From Thermogemmatispora tikiterensis (GTDB lineage: Bacteria > Chloroflexota > Ktedonobacteria > Ktedonobacterales > Ktedonobacteraceae), in assembly GCF_003268475.1 (NCBI RefSeq), contig NZ_MCIF01000002.1, positions 2,701,312-2,765,311 on the forward strand: a stretch of DNA of 64,000 nucleotides. The letters run 5' to 3'. Of this stretch, positions 1 through 9,820 are shown one piece after another. The notes below the pieces were generated by a model, which saw nothing but the letters and a program-made list of their open reading frames with translations, had not been told where the DNA came from and searched no databases. The stretch's first letter is position 1; each line of letters begins with the position of its first letter. A program made the translations under genes and the position numbers.

Positions 1-3000
1 CTACATTGGCCGTAGCCTGCCTCCAGAGGCGCTGGCTCAGGTCGAACAACAAGAGATCATAGCCGGTCAGCCAGGCCAGCCTCCGCTGCGACGTCTCTAC
101 CTCCTGGGAAACTTCCGCCTGGAACGTCCCGCCGAAGAACAGCGCATCGCCCGACGAAGCGGACGCCCCGCTCTCCAGCCCGCCGGTCGCGCCCTCCTGG
201 CTCTGCTCATCTCCAGCCCAGAGCGTCAGCTTCCACGTCGCCAGGCCCTGACTGTCCTCTGGCCTGATCTCCCCCCCAGCGAGGCCAATCGGCGCCTCGA
301 ACGCGCAGCCGCCAACCTACGCTACTGGTTTGCCACTGCCACCCCCTTAGCGTCGACCCCACCTGGCGCTCCTCCGCCCCCTACATTTCTCCAGGAGAGC
401 GAAGAGGCACTCAGCCTTGCCGGGCAGCAAACTCTCTGGATCGATGCCGACGCTTTCGAGGAACTACTCGATCACGCCTCGCGCTGCAGCGACGAGCCAC
501 TGCGTGAGAGCCTCCTTGACGAAGCCCTCCGCCTCTACAAAGGGGATCTACTCGCCGGCTGGACAGCGCCACCCTATCCCGCCCAGTTGACCAGACGGCG
601 CGAGGCCCTGCGCTGGCACTGGCGTCAAGCCCTGCTGACCCTGGTCGATCTGCGCCTCAGCCGCGACAACTTTACTGGGACATTGCCACTGCTCGAACGC
701 CTCTTAGCAAGCGATTTCGGTGACGGCGAGGCCCTGGCCCTGACCATGTACTGTCTGGCAGGACTGCGCCGCCGCAGCGAGGCTATCCGCCTATACCAGC
801 AATTCCTCTCGAGCCATGAAACAATCCTCTCTGAAGCAGTCCAGGCCCTCTACCAGGCTATCTGTGCCAACCAGCCTCTCCCTCGACCACGGCCAACACC
901 GGCGACCCAACCAACCCACCCGGCGCTCCCGCCGGCCTCACAGGAGAAGACTCTCATCTCCACCCCCGCTACGCCCCAGATCGGGCGCACCCATCGCAGT
1001 CCTCTGGTTGGACGTGATCAGGAACTGGCCGTCTTACGCCAGTTACTGACCGACACAGAGCAACTTGCCACCACCGCACTAGAGCAGCTGACCTCTGTGA
1101 CAACTGGCCCTAGCTCCACCCGCAACGGCAGCACCGCCACCTTGCCTCCAGCCACCCAACGACAACCCCAGTACGCTGTCCTGGTCGCCGCCCCTGGCCT
1201 TGGCAAAACTCGCCTGGCCGAGGAACTCAGCCGCGAAGCCCTGCAACGCCGTTGGACCGTCATCTGGAGCCGCGTCTACGAACAAGAAAGCGCTATCCCT
1301 TACCGCCTCTGGATTGAGCCACTGCGGAGCATCACAGCGCAGGACATCTGGCTGACTCAGGAGATTCAACAGCATCCCACCCTCTACGCCCCCCTGGGGG
1401 CCATTCTGCCAGAACTCTACGAGATACTGCCACCACCATCCCCCCTGCCACCAGAGCAGGAGCAGCAGCGTCTCAAAGAAGCCCTGCAAGAACTGTTCAT
1501 GCGCGTCAGCCGGCAGGTCCCCCTCCTGCTCGTCCTGGACGACCTCCACTGGGCCGACGCCAGCAGCTGTGAGCTACTTGGCTATCTGGTCCGGCGCCTG
1601 GCAGGCTACCCTGTGCTCTTCATCGGCACCTGCCGCGATAGCGATCTGGCCGCCAATACGGTGCTCCAGACACTTATCGCTCACCTGCAGCGCGAGCACG
1701 GCGTCATCACCCTCGATCTGCCACCGCTGACCGACGAACAGATCGCCCAGATCGTCAGCCACATGCCCCCGGCGGCCCAGCGCTTCATCCAGTCGCACGC
1801 TGCCGGCAACCCCTTCTTCGCCGAGGAACTGGCTCGCAGCATTGAGATGCAGCTGCTCTCTCCTACGGAGAGCAGCTTCCAGGCTGGCCTCCAGCGCCTG
1901 CCCGAAACCATCACCGCAGTGCTCGACATGCGCCTCAACCGGCTCAGCCGCCACTGCCGACGCCTCCTCAACGATGCTGCCATCCTTGGTGGCTCTTTCG
2001 AGTTCGACGCCCTGTGCGCTCTGGAGGCCGCCGATCCACAGCCGTTCAACGAGGAGCGCGTCCTCGATCTCCTGGACGAAGCCCTGCAGGCCGGCGTCCT
2101 CAGCGAGACCAGTAGCGGTAGCCACATCAGCTATCACTTCTGGCACCCCTTGCTCGCCAGCCACCTGTACGAGAGCATGTCGGGCATGAAGCGCGTCCTG
2201 CTCCATCGACGGGCCGCAGAGACGCTGCGCCAGCTCTATGCCGGCCACGAAGAGAAAGGCGCCGCCATGATCACCTATCACCTCGTTGCTGGCGGTGGCC
2301 CGCCCGAGCAGATCATTCACTATGCCTCGCTGGCAGCAGAAGCGGCCTACGCTCTCTCCGCCTACACTGAAGCGGCCCGCCTTTACCGGATCGCCGTCGA
2401 GCACTTCCCTCAGCTCGGCAGCCCCAACTCGCCCACAGGTAGCTCTCAGGCTCTCCCCTATGACCGCCGCGCTTATCTCCTGGGGAGACTGGCCGAATGT
2501 ATCCGCATTCAGGGGCACTACGCCGAGGCCTGTCAGCTCTATCAACGTGCCTTTGATGTTGCACAGGAAGGCCGCATACCTAAAGCAAGCGACCCACTCT
2601 ATCAGACACAACTTGAGGCCCGCCTGCTCACTGAGATTGGCCGAACCTGGTTTTATATGAGCGATTTCGCCCGAGCACACGACTACTGTGATCGGGCCGC
2701 AGCCAGACTACGCGCAGCGGGCATCGAAGAGGGGATGGCCTGGGCAACGCTCCGCTATCTACGAGGCTATATCTACAACGACGAAGGTCGCTACGCCGAA
2801 GCTCGCCAGGAAGGGCAAGAGGCCCTGCGCCTTTTCGAAGCCCTCTCCGCTCGCAGCACCCAGGAGCGTGATAGCCGTCCAACGGCTCCACTCGCCCGTA
2901 CAGGTGGAGACAGAGAAGCGCCAGCAGCGCCAGAGACCCGGCCCGCCACTCCCCTTATCAGCGGTGATCCTATCGGCCTGGCCCGTACACATCGTTTTTT

Positions 3001-4063
3001 AAGCACATTGGAGATCAACACCGGTCGCCATGAGCAGGCCCTGCATCACCTACACGTTGCCCTGCAGCTCGCCGAAGAACTCGGTCACAAGCGAGAAATC
3101 GCCCACATCTGCTGCAACATCGGCCACGTCCTGCTCCACCGCGCCGATCATGAAGAAGCGCTGGCCTACTGCCGTCGCTCGCTGGAGCTGGCCGACAAGG
3201 TAGGCGACCTGCCCCTGATGGCCGTCGTTTTCAGCAACCTGGGCATCATTGCAGAGCGCACGGGCGACCTCAACGATGCTGAGCGCTATCTCAGGCAAGC
3301 TATCGCCCAGGGCGAGCAAGGGAAAGACCAGGTCTACTTGAGCTACTGGAATGGCTACCTGGCAGGCGTCCTGCAAGCCCGAGGGCAGCTAAGCGAGGCC
3401 GGCCAGGCCCTCTACCAGGCCCTGACCATCGGGCGAGCCATCAAAAGCAGCCCCTGCATCAGCTCAGCCCTGGTCGGCCTGGCCCACCTGCGCCTCGGAC
3501 AGGTGCGCCTGCTGCAAATCATCCTCTCCCGAGAGGCCGCGGCAGGATCAGAACAGCGTGCGAAAGGTCAGCAACTGCGACAACAGCTGCTTAAACGAGC
3601 ACGAGCAGCACTACGGCTTGCCTTAGCCCAATCAGGCATCACCGCCGATGTCGAAGCCCAGGGGAAATTGACACTGGCCGAGATCAACCTCCTGCTGGGT
3701 GAAACCAGCCGCGCGCAGTCCCAGGCTCAGGCCATCCTTGAACAGGCGCGCACCACCAATATGACCATCACCCAAGGGGAGGCCCTGGCCTTACTCGCTC
3801 GCATCTCCGCCCAGTCGGGAACCACTGAGGGCCGCACCCGCGCAGAAGAACACTTTGAGAAGGCCCTGCGCATCTTCCAAGAGCGCGGCATGAGGCTGCA
3901 TTATGCCCGCACCCGGGCCACCTATGCCCAGATGCTTCTGCACCACAGCCCCACACGTCAGATCGAGGCCCTCAACTATCGCCGTGAGGCCACGGGCATC
4001 CTCAGCGAGTGCGGAGCCACTCTTGACCTCCTTCAACTCCAATCAGGAGAGCCACGCTTCTGA
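1..4063 (+). CDS. SARP/BTAD-type transcriptional regulator with AAA ATPase and TPR arm (5' end outside window)
   Basis: The frame is open from base 2 to the stop at 4063 and has no start in the window, so the N-terminus is missing. A TTG at 587 is internal. In order: a winged-helix segment of the OmpR/SARP kind (about bases 80-330, with LPRRQALTVLWPDLPPSEAN and following helices), a BTAD helical domain (about 430-880), a Pro/Thr-rich linker, an ATPase with P-loop GLGKT near 1197-1211 and Walker B LLLVLDDLHWAD near 1520-1560, then many TPR-like helical pairs to the C-terminus. Known members (AfsR, MalT-like STAND regulators) use ATP-driven oligomerisation to activate promoters. Ligand and target genes cannot be read from the sequence. 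The family and the truncation by the window edge are clear. Confidence 0.88.
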   Translation, partial: YIGRSLPPEALAQVEQQEIIAGQPGQPPLRRLYLLGNFRLERPAEEQRIARRSGRPALQPAGRALLALLISSPERQLPRRQALTVLWPDLPPSEANRRLERAAANLRYWFATATPLASTPPGAPPPPTFLQESEEALSLAGQQTLWIDADAFEELLDHASRCSDEPLRESLLDEALRLYKGDLLAGWTAPPYPAQLTRRREALRWHWRQALLTLVDLRLSRDNFTGTLPLLERLLASDFGDGEALALTMYCLAGLRRRSEAIRLYQQFLSSHETILSEAVQALYQAICANQPLPRPRPTPATQPTHPALPPASQEKTLISTPATPQIGRTHRSPLVGRDQELAVLRQLLTDTEQLATTALEQLTSVTTGPSSTRNGSTATLPPATQRQPQYAVLVAAPGLGKTRLAEELSREALQRRWTVIWSRVYEQESAIPYRLWIEPLRSITAQDIWLTQEIQQHPTLYAPLGAILPELYEILPPPSPLPPEQEQQRLKEALQELFMRVSRQVPLLLVLDDLHWADASSCELLGYLVRRLAGYPVLFIGTCRDSDLAANTVLQTLIAHLQREHGVITLDLPPLTDEQIAQIVSHMPPAAQRFIQSHAAGNPFFAEELARSIEMQLLSPTESSFQAGLQRLPETITAVLDMRLNRLSRHCRRLLNDAAILGGSFEFDALCALEAADPQPFNEERVLDLLDEALQAGVLSETSSGSHISYHFWHPLLASHLYESMSGMKRVLLHRRAAETLRQLYAGHEEKGAAMITYHLVAGGGPPEQIIHYASLAAEAAYALSAYTEAARLYRIAVEHFPQLGSPNSPTGSSQALPYDRRAYLLGRLAECIRIQGHYAEACQLYQRAFDVAQEGRIPKASDPLYQTQLEARLLTEIGRTWFYMSDFARAHDYCDRAAARLRAAGIEEGMAWATLRYLRGYIYNDEGRYAEARQEGQEALRLFEALSARSTQERDSRPTAPLARTGGDREAPAAPETRPATPLISGDPIGLARTHRFLSTLEINTGRHEQALHHLHVALQLAEELGHKREIAHICCNIGHVLLHRADHEEALAYCRRSLELADKVGDLPLMAVVFSNLGIIAERTGDLNDAERYLRQAIAQGEQGKDQVYLSYWNGYLAGVLQARGQLSEAGQALYQALTIGRAIKSSPCISSALVGLAHLRLGQVRLLQIILSREAAAGSEQRAKGQQLRQQLLKRARAALRLALAQSGITADVEAQGKLTLAEINLLLGETSRAQSQAQAILEQARTTNMTITQGEALALLARISAQSGTTEGRTRAEEHFEKALRIFQERGMRLHYARTRATYAQMLLHHSPTRQIEALNYRREATGILSECGATLDLLQLQSGEPRF

Positions 4064-4105
4064 GCAGAGCCATCAGCCAGACGAACAAGTCCACTCAGCA
4101 GAACA

Positions 4106-4155
4106 AAGGCCCGGCTTCTATACTGTGAGCCGGGCCTTCTCCTTTTACTCTTTTT
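4106..4155 (+). terminator. Rho-independent terminator after the SARP-ATPase gene
   Basis: Perfect 11-bp stem (AAGGCCCGGCT at 4106-4116 and AGCCGGGCCTT at 4128-4138) with an 11-nt loop, followed by a pyrimidine/T-rich tract ending in TTTTT. It lies 43 bp past the stop codon at 4063. The next gene is on the other strand. Confidence 0.8.
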
Positions 4156-4293
4156 CCCTCGCCAGCTACCTGCAGCCGGCAAGACCTGCACTTGAGCACC
4201 AGCCAAGCAAGGCGATCGAGCGCCTCAGCCCAGACAGACGCTGTCCCCAACGCTCCACATTTCCAACCGCCTGTCACCCGCAGGCCGAGCTGA

Positions 4294-5871
4294 TCAGAAC
4301 CAGCCACGTGCGAGCGCGATAGTCAGGGCAAGCGAGAGAAAAAGTGTTATCCCCCAGAGCAACAGTCGCTGATAATCATTGCTATCTGGCAGGGGAGGCA
4401 GCTCTTCAGGCGCAGGGAGCAGCGACTCCTCAGACTGGAGCAGATCCGGCGGCGCCAGCGACTGCAAGAGCGGATGCCCTTGAAGAGAGTCCTCAGAAGC
4501 ATCCGCTAGTGGCTCGGTCGCCGGCGGACGTAGCTCAGAGACTACAGGCTGCGAGGATACCGCAAGAGACTCAGCCACCGGGGCCGGCGCCTCCGGCTGC
4601 GTCGTTCTCTCGGTGAGAGCCTGCCGCAACTGGGCAGGGTGCTGATAGCGCTGCGAGAGATCTGGCCGCAGCCCCTGCCCCGAATAGAGGCCCTTTGCTA
4701 AGACGGCCTCGAAACCTGGACTGAGAGCCGGATTCAATTGACGAGCTGGAGGAATCCGGCCCTGACTCCTTGCCGGTGGGCAGCCCGTGGCCAGATGGTA
4801 GGCCGTAGCCAACAAAGCATACAAATCGATGCGACTATCGATTACCCCATGAGTCAGCTCAGGAGCGGTATAGGGCGAGAGCTGCGAGCGTGCCATACCA
4901 GTCACAAACTGCGTCGCCCCCGAGGCCAGCATCACCGAGAAGCCCGTAAGCACATAGTGAGAACGGGTACGACCAGCAATAATGTAGTCTGGCCGGATCA
5001 AACCGTGGACAATCGGGGGGGTCTGGCTGGCAAGAAACTCCAGGACATCTACCATTTGCAGGCAGCACTCGACCACCTCCTGCTCACTGAGTGGCCGTCC
5101 CCGTCGACGCAAACGGAGCAACAAGGATTCCCCTTCAACATGCTCGAAGACGAAGAAATCACGCTCCGCCTCCGAGAAAACATCGAGCAGCGTAGGGATC
5201 TGCGTATGACGTCCCGCCGTATGAAGAGCAGAAGCAGCGGAACGTACAAGCGCTCCCCGCAGGCGACTATCCTCACGCGGTAGGACAAACTCACAGATGC
5301 GGACCGGCGCCCCGCCTCGACGGGCATCATGTGCCAACCAGAACGCCTCGTAAGACTCCGCCAACCACTCATGACGCCCCTGACGCTCAGCCAGACGATA
5401 GCGCCCCCCCTGGAGCAGCTCGCCAGCCTGCAGGGGTCGCAGCCCCTCAGCCGTCGACGGCGGCGTCGCAGAAGAGCGGCCCATCCCGTGGCGCTCCCGC
5501 TCCGGCTGCTGTTCATCCGTGCGGCGCTGGTCATGAAGCGTCGTCGGTTCCCGGCGCCCATCACCGCCAGCAGCCTGCCAGGGCCGATGCTGACGTAGCT
5601 GCTCAGCTGGCGTCTGATAGCGCGGGGCCTCACTCACCAATACCGGCGGAACGGGAGGCTGCTGCCTACCAGCATGTCTTCCCGCAACAGGGGTCACTCG
5701 TGGAACATGCCAGTGCGGCACTCTCGCCTCAGCTCCAGCCGACCAACGCGGCTGCTCCTGCTCTCCCTGACGAGCCACCGCGTCCCCACCGGCCACAGGT
5801 AACACGAAGCCACAGCGCAGACAGGCTCGTCGCTCTCCATCCCACTGAGCGTGACAACGTGGACACAGCAT
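4294..5871 (-). CDS. Zinc-ribbon / degenerate protein kinase / single-TM membrane protein
   Basis: 525 residues. The N-terminus is a zinc ribbon (Cys3, Cys6, Cys17, Cys20). A disordered Arg/Gln/Pro-rich linker runs to about residue 145. A protein-kinase fold covers about 150-415, followed by an acidic/Pro-rich linker and one C-terminal membrane helix (about 502-522). The kinase looks catalytically dead: the HRDLKPxN loop reads HGLIRPDY (289-296), so the catalytic Asp, Lys and Asn are lost, and DFG reads GFS (310-312). The scaffold after it (APE-like APELTHG, then DSRIDLYALLATAYHLATG) is kept. With the kinase domain N-terminal to the last helix, it is probably a cytoplasmic pseudokinase tethered to the membrane. 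Start is ATG at 5871. Function unknown; a scaffold or ligand sensor is inferred. Confidence 0.82.
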   Translation of the reverse strand: MLCPRCHAQWDGERRACLRCGFVLPVAGGDAVARQGEQEQPRWSAGAEARVPHWHVPRVTPVAGRHAGRQQPPVPPVLVSEAPRYQTPAEQLRQHRPWQAAGGDGRREPTTLHDQRRTDEQQPERERHGMGRSSATPPSTAEGLRPLQAGELLQGGRYRLAERQGRHEWLAESYEAFWLAHDARRGGAPVRICEFVLPREDSRLRGALVRSAASALHTAGRHTQIPTLLDVFSEAERDFFVFEHVEGESLLLRLRRRGRPLSEQEVVECCLQMVDVLEFLASQTPPIVHGLIRPDYIIAGRTRSHYVLTGFSVMLASGATQFVTGMARSQLSPYTAPELTHGVIDSRIDLYALLATAYHLATGCPPARSQGRIPPARQLNPALSPGFEAVLAKGLYSGQGLRPDLSQRYQHPAQLRQALTERTTQPEAPAPVAESLAVSSQPVVSELRPPATEPLADASEDSLQGHPLLQSLAPPDLLQSEESLLPAPEELPPLPDSNDYQRLLLWGITLFLSLALTIALARGWF

Positions 5872-6114
5872 AAGATCATCCTCCCCTGATGTATGGAAGT
5901 GTGAACGACCGGCATCCCTGCTTACCGGTCAGCGCGCGGTGGATCACCAGGATAACGCCAGGATGGTCAGCACAGAGCCGGCGCCTACTAGCAGCCGTCA
6001 CCAGTTGAGCCATCACACCGCCGGACCAGACCAACCACCCGGGCACCTCCCAGTCAGAAAGGAAATTGCATCACCTCAGAGAGGAACACCTTCGCGCCAG
6101 GCGCTGGCGCCTGG

Positions 6115-7797
6115 CTACTGACAACATCGCAGCGGATGCGGGTTTGGCTGGGAGAGGGAGGCCGGCAGCGCAAGCCGCCGCGGCCACAGCTCATGCTCCG
6201 GCCTCCCAGCCCAAGAATCAGGATCAGCAAGTGAACCAGAACCCGCGGCATTGGTCGCGTTGGTACCATGCTGCGCAGGGATCAATCTCCGTAGTGGCTC
6301 AGTTTGGGGCCTCCTTCTTGACACGCTTCCCTGCAGGAAGGGTTCACCGCCCTGGGGCGGCTCCTGCCATCCCGCCACCGCAGCCGTCGTGCCCAGCGGA
6401 GGAGACAGAGAGGGCGCACACCGGGAGGTCGCCAATGTACGCTCCGCCAGCCGCCCGGGCGCCGTTAGGGTGTAGAGCTTAGACGAGCGAAGCCGCGCAA
6501 AGTAGGCACGCGCATCAAAGTCGCCTCGGAGCAGAGCATCCTGGATCGCCGCCACCGGTAAGGCCTCATCGATGAGACGCTTGATCGCCAGGGCGTCGGG
6601 CTGCGCTCTTCCCAGCGCGAGATAGCCAATCAGACGATCGCCAGCCAGCGCCAGGCGATGGTAACTCTGCTTCCCATGCCGCGTCAGGACCTTTACCTCC
6701 GCCTCCTCCGCTAAGGGATCGCCGACAGCCAGGATCGAGAGCGAACCCAGCCGCGTGGCCTGCCAGGGAGCACCGACCACCCCACTGACAGGGGCCATCA
6801 TCTGTCCCGTCATGGTCGCCGCTGCCACTCGTCCCTGAAGGACAGCCGCATGCCAGGATGGTTGCGAGCGATAGGAACTACTCAGAGGATGCCGCCAGGC
6901 GGCCACATCGCCCGCAGCCAGAATTGCCGGGACACTGGTGCAGAGCCGCTCATCGACAAGGATGCCCTGCTCCTCTTCATAGACAAGAGGCAGCGTGGAA
7001 CGAGCAGCCAGATCGAGCGCGGGACGCGTTCCCGTACAAATCAGCGCCAGCTGCGCAGGAATAATACGCCCGTCAGCAGTGGCAACCCCCGCTAACTCTC
7101 CCACACTGCCCAGAAAGCCTATCACCTCGCTTTCCAGATGAACCAGCGCCCCTGCCTGCTCCACGTGCCGCAGAACAAGCTCAGCTGCCGCTCGATTGAG
7201 CAGGCGCGGCAAGCAGTAGGCACCGCGAATGAACCAGTGAACACGCTTGCCCAGGTGCAAGAGGCTCATGACAGTTTCGGCTCCATGCACACCACCACCG
7301 ATCACCGCCACATCACGGACCTCCCGTAGCCGGCGCCTGACATCAAGATAGTCGGGCAGACGATGCAACGTCAGAACGCCATCTAGCGCAGCGCCGGGCA
7401 GATCCTTCGGCAACCCACGGGCAACACTACCCGTCGCCAGGAGGAGTACCCCATAGTGGACTACCCCCCCACGCGCTAGCAGCAGCCTCTGCTCGACCGC
7501 ATCGATCACTTCGACCCGCGCCACCCCCACTTTGATCCCCCGCGCTTGCTCCGTCCCCTCCGGATAGGCCAGCAACTGGCTCCGACCCACCTTGCCAGAG
7601 AGAACCTGGCGCAGCGCCGGCGTGTGAATCGTCGGATAGCACTGCTCTGTCAGGACCAGAATCGTGGCATCAGGCGCAAAACGGCGAGCCTCGATTGCAG
7701 CAGTCAGGCCGGCGATCCCATTCCCCACAATCACGATGTCCGCGCTGGCTTGTATTCGCGAATCGCCGAACCAGGCCGGCAGGGCGGTCTTCCGCAT
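6115..7797 (-). CDS. FAD/NAD(P)-dependent pyridine nucleotide-disulfide oxidoreductase family protein
   Basis: 560 residues. An N-terminal FAD Rossmann motif (VGNGIAGLTAAIEA) begins near residue 26, an NAD-binding GGGVHGAE near 167, and the second FAD contact (AILAAGDVAAWRHP) near 290-305. The layout fits rubredoxin reductase / NirB-type N-terminal reductases, which pass electrons from NAD(P)H through FAD to a small redox partner. About 100 C-terminal residues are low-complexity Pro/Gly/Arg-rich, unlike the family core. No redox-active CxxC is visible. Start is ATG at 7797, preceded by GGAAAGGTG. No redox partner gene is adjacent, so the substrate is unknown. Confidence 0.8.
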   Translation of the reverse strand: MRKTALPAWFGDSRIQASADIVIVGNGIAGLTAAIEARRFAPDATILVLTEQCYPTIHTPALRQVLSGKVGRSQLLAYPEGTEQARGIKVGVARVEVIDAVEQRLLLARGGVVHYGVLLLATGSVARGLPKDLPGAALDGVLTLHRLPDYLDVRRRLREVRDVAVIGGGVHGAETVMSLLHLGKRVHWFIRGAYCLPRLLNRAAAELVLRHVEQAGALVHLESEVIGFLGSVGELAGVATADGRIIPAQLALICTGTRPALDLAARSTLPLVYEEEQGILVDERLCTSVPAILAAGDVAAWRHPLSSSYRSQPSWHAAVLQGRVAAATMTGQMMAPVSGVVGAPWQATRLGSLSILAVGDPLAEEAEVKVLTRHGKQSYHRLALAGDRLIGYLALGRAQPDALAIKRLIDEALPVAAIQDALLRGDFDARAYFARLRSSKLYTLTAPGRLAERTLATSRCAPSLSPPLGTTAAVAGWQEPPQGGEPFLQGSVSRRRPQTEPLRRLIPAQHGTNATNAAGSGSLADPDSWAGRPEHELWPRRLALPASLSQPNPHPLRCCQ

Positions 7798-8740
7798 GGT
7801 TGAAGCGCACCTTTCCTATTGAATTAAGTCTGTATCATCCATTTAATAGCAATCGTCTCTCATACCCCATACCCTGGCAGCAAAGCAGCTCTTCCAGCAT
7901 GAAGCTATGGAATCGATATCAGTCGACATAACCAGGATGGAAGAACAGGAAGAAGAGGGAGGGGCACTGAGAGAGGCTGACCTTTGAGCGATCAGCTGCC
8001 TGCTGACTTTGAAAAGCTGATACCGAAAGCAGTATGGAACAAAATTGCCCAATTTGCGGGTGCAGCCCGGGCAAATAGCCAGAATATCCTATACCCAGCG
8101 TCCACTCCCCTCCACCGCAGGAAAGGCAGCCATCATTACGGCATGAGAAGCAAAAAAGCCAATTCAGGTATTGATTTTTGGGCGATTATCTGGTACTGTA
8201 AAATATGGAAGGAACGAAATATATCAGACATTGAATATCATTGCGTTTCTTTGTACAGCACCTATCGAAGCAGTCCATGCTTCTCATGACAACGGCCAGC
8301 TCACCGCAGCGCTGGTCCAGCGGCAGCGAGCGCGCCCCCGAGACTGCATTTGATCATTGCGCCGCTCGTTCGTCCTCTGTAGAGAGCAGCATCTAAGGAG
8401 CGAGAAGTCTCTGTGAGGAAGCAGCACGAGGAAAGGAGCGTTATTTTCGTGCAGAAACCATAGTGCTCTCGCAGTGCAGGGCCTGTTGCTCCTCTGAAGA
8501 GGGGCAGCCGTTTCGCTAGCCAGCCAGCCAGCAAACAAGCAAGCGCCAGCGGAAGAGGGGTCCGCGGCCCGGCGACGAACTGCGCTGGCCTTGACGCGGG
8601 AAGAGGGGAGAACGTCCCGGGCGCTCCAGCAGCAACCAGGTGACACAAAGCCATCACAGGCCCCCGGCGCGGCGCGGGCTTAGTTCGGCCAATTGGTCCA
8701 TCCGTCAGCAGCTATCTTATCCAGCCAGAAGGAGCGTGCC
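7798..8740. other. About 940 bp without a convincing gene, AT-rich in its first half
   Basis: Bases about 7800-8300 are visibly more AT-rich than the flanks and hold only short open frames with no recognisable product. One 14-codon frame at 8034 encodes MEQNCPICGCSPGK, with a CxxCxC pattern like the start of a zinc ribbon, and then stops. A TTG-started 101-codon frame (7984-8289) lacks family resemblance. The second half (8300-8690) is GC-rich and shows nothing I can name. It may be an upstream regulatory region of the gene at 8741 or the remnant of a lost gene. Confidence 0.5.
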
Positions 8741-9235
8741 ATGCAGAAGACCTCTCTGCGTATGACTAAAGCATTCCCGCGTCCCTCACAAGAAGCACCT
8801 ACCGAGATACGCCATTTCACCTTGCCCGACTTGCTCCCTCCTGAGCATCTTCTCGCTCTCAATCTGACTCTCGGCACCCTGGCCCAGCTCGCCTGCGAGG
8901 AGGGTTTGCCCCACCTCATCGCCGAGCAGCAATTCACAAACAGCGAAATCTGTGTGCTGCTCCCCTTACTGGAAGCCTACCCCCACTATTGTCCCTACGA
9001 AGTCCTCCTCGCCAGCTTTACCAACGGCCAGATCACAGAAGCCGAGGTTGAGCGTTGCCGAAGACGCCTGAGCCTGGCCCAGGCAGAAGGCGTCTGGGAC
9101 CAGGAGATGCGCCCCGTACGCAACGTCCTCTCGCGCACGCGCATGAAGTTGTACGCCTTCGGTATCGATATCTTCTCAATCCTGGAAACGGGCTATGTTC
9201 TGATGCGCCGAACGCGCCAGCGCCCCAGCGGCTAA
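8741..9235 (+). CDS. Small protein of unknown function
   Basis: 164 residues from the ATG at 8741, which has a good ribosome site (AAGGAG, 5 nt upstream). The longer frame from 8693 has none. I do not recognise the family. The sequence is mostly alpha-helical, with Leu-rich helices over about 30-60 (DLLPPEHLLALNLTLGTLAQ), a Cys/Tyr-rich middle (YPHYCPYEVLLASF) and a basic C-terminal helix (RTRMKLYAFGIDIF, RRTRQR). No signal peptide or strong TM segment. The mixed helix pattern around 105-135 (TEAEVERCRRRLSLAQ) could be a DNA- or protein-binding helix pair, but this is only a guess. It is monocistronic, with large spacers on both sides. Confidence 0.6.
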   Translation: MQKTSLRMTKAFPRPSQEAPTEIRHFTLPDLLPPEHLLALNLTLGTLAQLACEEGLPHLIAEQQFTNSEICVLLPLLEAYPHYCPYEVLLASFTNGQITEAEVERCRRRLSLAQAEGVWDQEMRPVRNVLSRTRMKLYAFGIDIFSILETGYVLMRRTRQRPSG

Positions 9236-9490
9236 AAGCGTCAGGGAGAGCCCCGGCGCCGACCCCTCCTCTGACCCTGGCTTTCAACCCTTGCCCTCGC
9301 TGGACCTGGCAGCGCAGGCAATCTCGCCTCCCAGTCTGCCAGAGGAAGCCAGTTCCTCAGCCAGCTGGTCACGAGTGGCGCTCAACAAGGAGCGCTGATG
9401 AGAACAATCAGGATCACTGACCTGCGGTAGAGCAGATCAGGCACGCACAGCCCTGCGACAGCTCTACAGCAGTGACTTACCTTGCCCTTT

Positions 9491-9515
9491 GCTCCCTGGC
9501 AATTTGCCAGGGAGC
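9491..9515. repeat. Strong hairpin downstream of the unknown gene
   Basis: Perfect 11-bp inverted repeat (GCTCCCTGGCA at 9491-9501, TGCCAGGGAGC at 9505-9515) with a 3-nt loop. No T-run follows, so it is either a weak terminator of the gene ending at 9235 or an RNA structure in the spacer. The rest of 9236-9820 holds no gene I can support. Confidence 0.5.
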
Positions 9516-9609
9516 ACCTCCTCACTGAGATTCTTCCCTCGCCGGCCTTCGGCCCCTGGGAGCGGCCAGGCTGGTCCTCTCTCCCAGCGTCACAACCAGC
9601 CCTCCTCTT

Positions 9610-9638
9610 TTCACTTCCCAGTGCCAGTATGGTACACT
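9610..9638 (+). promoter_or_regulatory. Candidate sigma-70-type promoter of gnd
   Basis: TTCACT, a 17-bp spacer and TACACT lie about 180 bp upstream of the gnd start. Both hexamers are moderate matches, so this is a weak call. Confidence 0.3.
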
Positions 9639-9820
9639 TAGCGATGGACAGGCGGCGCTGTGTTGCTCTTCCTTTAGCCCGGCATCCAGCCGTCTGCCGT
9701 TCAGAAGGGAACTCCCATCAGGCAGACCAGAGCATGCCGCGCCTGCCTCTCCATCCGTACCCCGGAGAACACCAATCTCGCTAGCTAGAGAAGAAAGACA
9801 GAAAAAGAAAGGATCGCTAC

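Noticed and set aside
1574..2680. 368-codon open frame on the minus strand inside the SARP-ATPase gene
   Set aside because: Shadow frame without family character.
7984..8289. 101-codon TTG-started frame in the AT-rich spacer
   Set aside because: No family resemblance, weak ribosome site and an abrupt change of composition along its length. Kept only as a remark in the spacer entry.
8301..8657. Overlapping 118- and 120-codon minus-strand frames
   Set aside because: Two overlapping frames with Cys/Ser/Leu/Arg bias typical of non-coding GC-rich DNA; no motif.
9482..9784. 100-codon frame before gnd
   Set aside because: Low-complexity Pro/Ser composition, contains a strong hairpin and a promoter-like site; no ribosome site.
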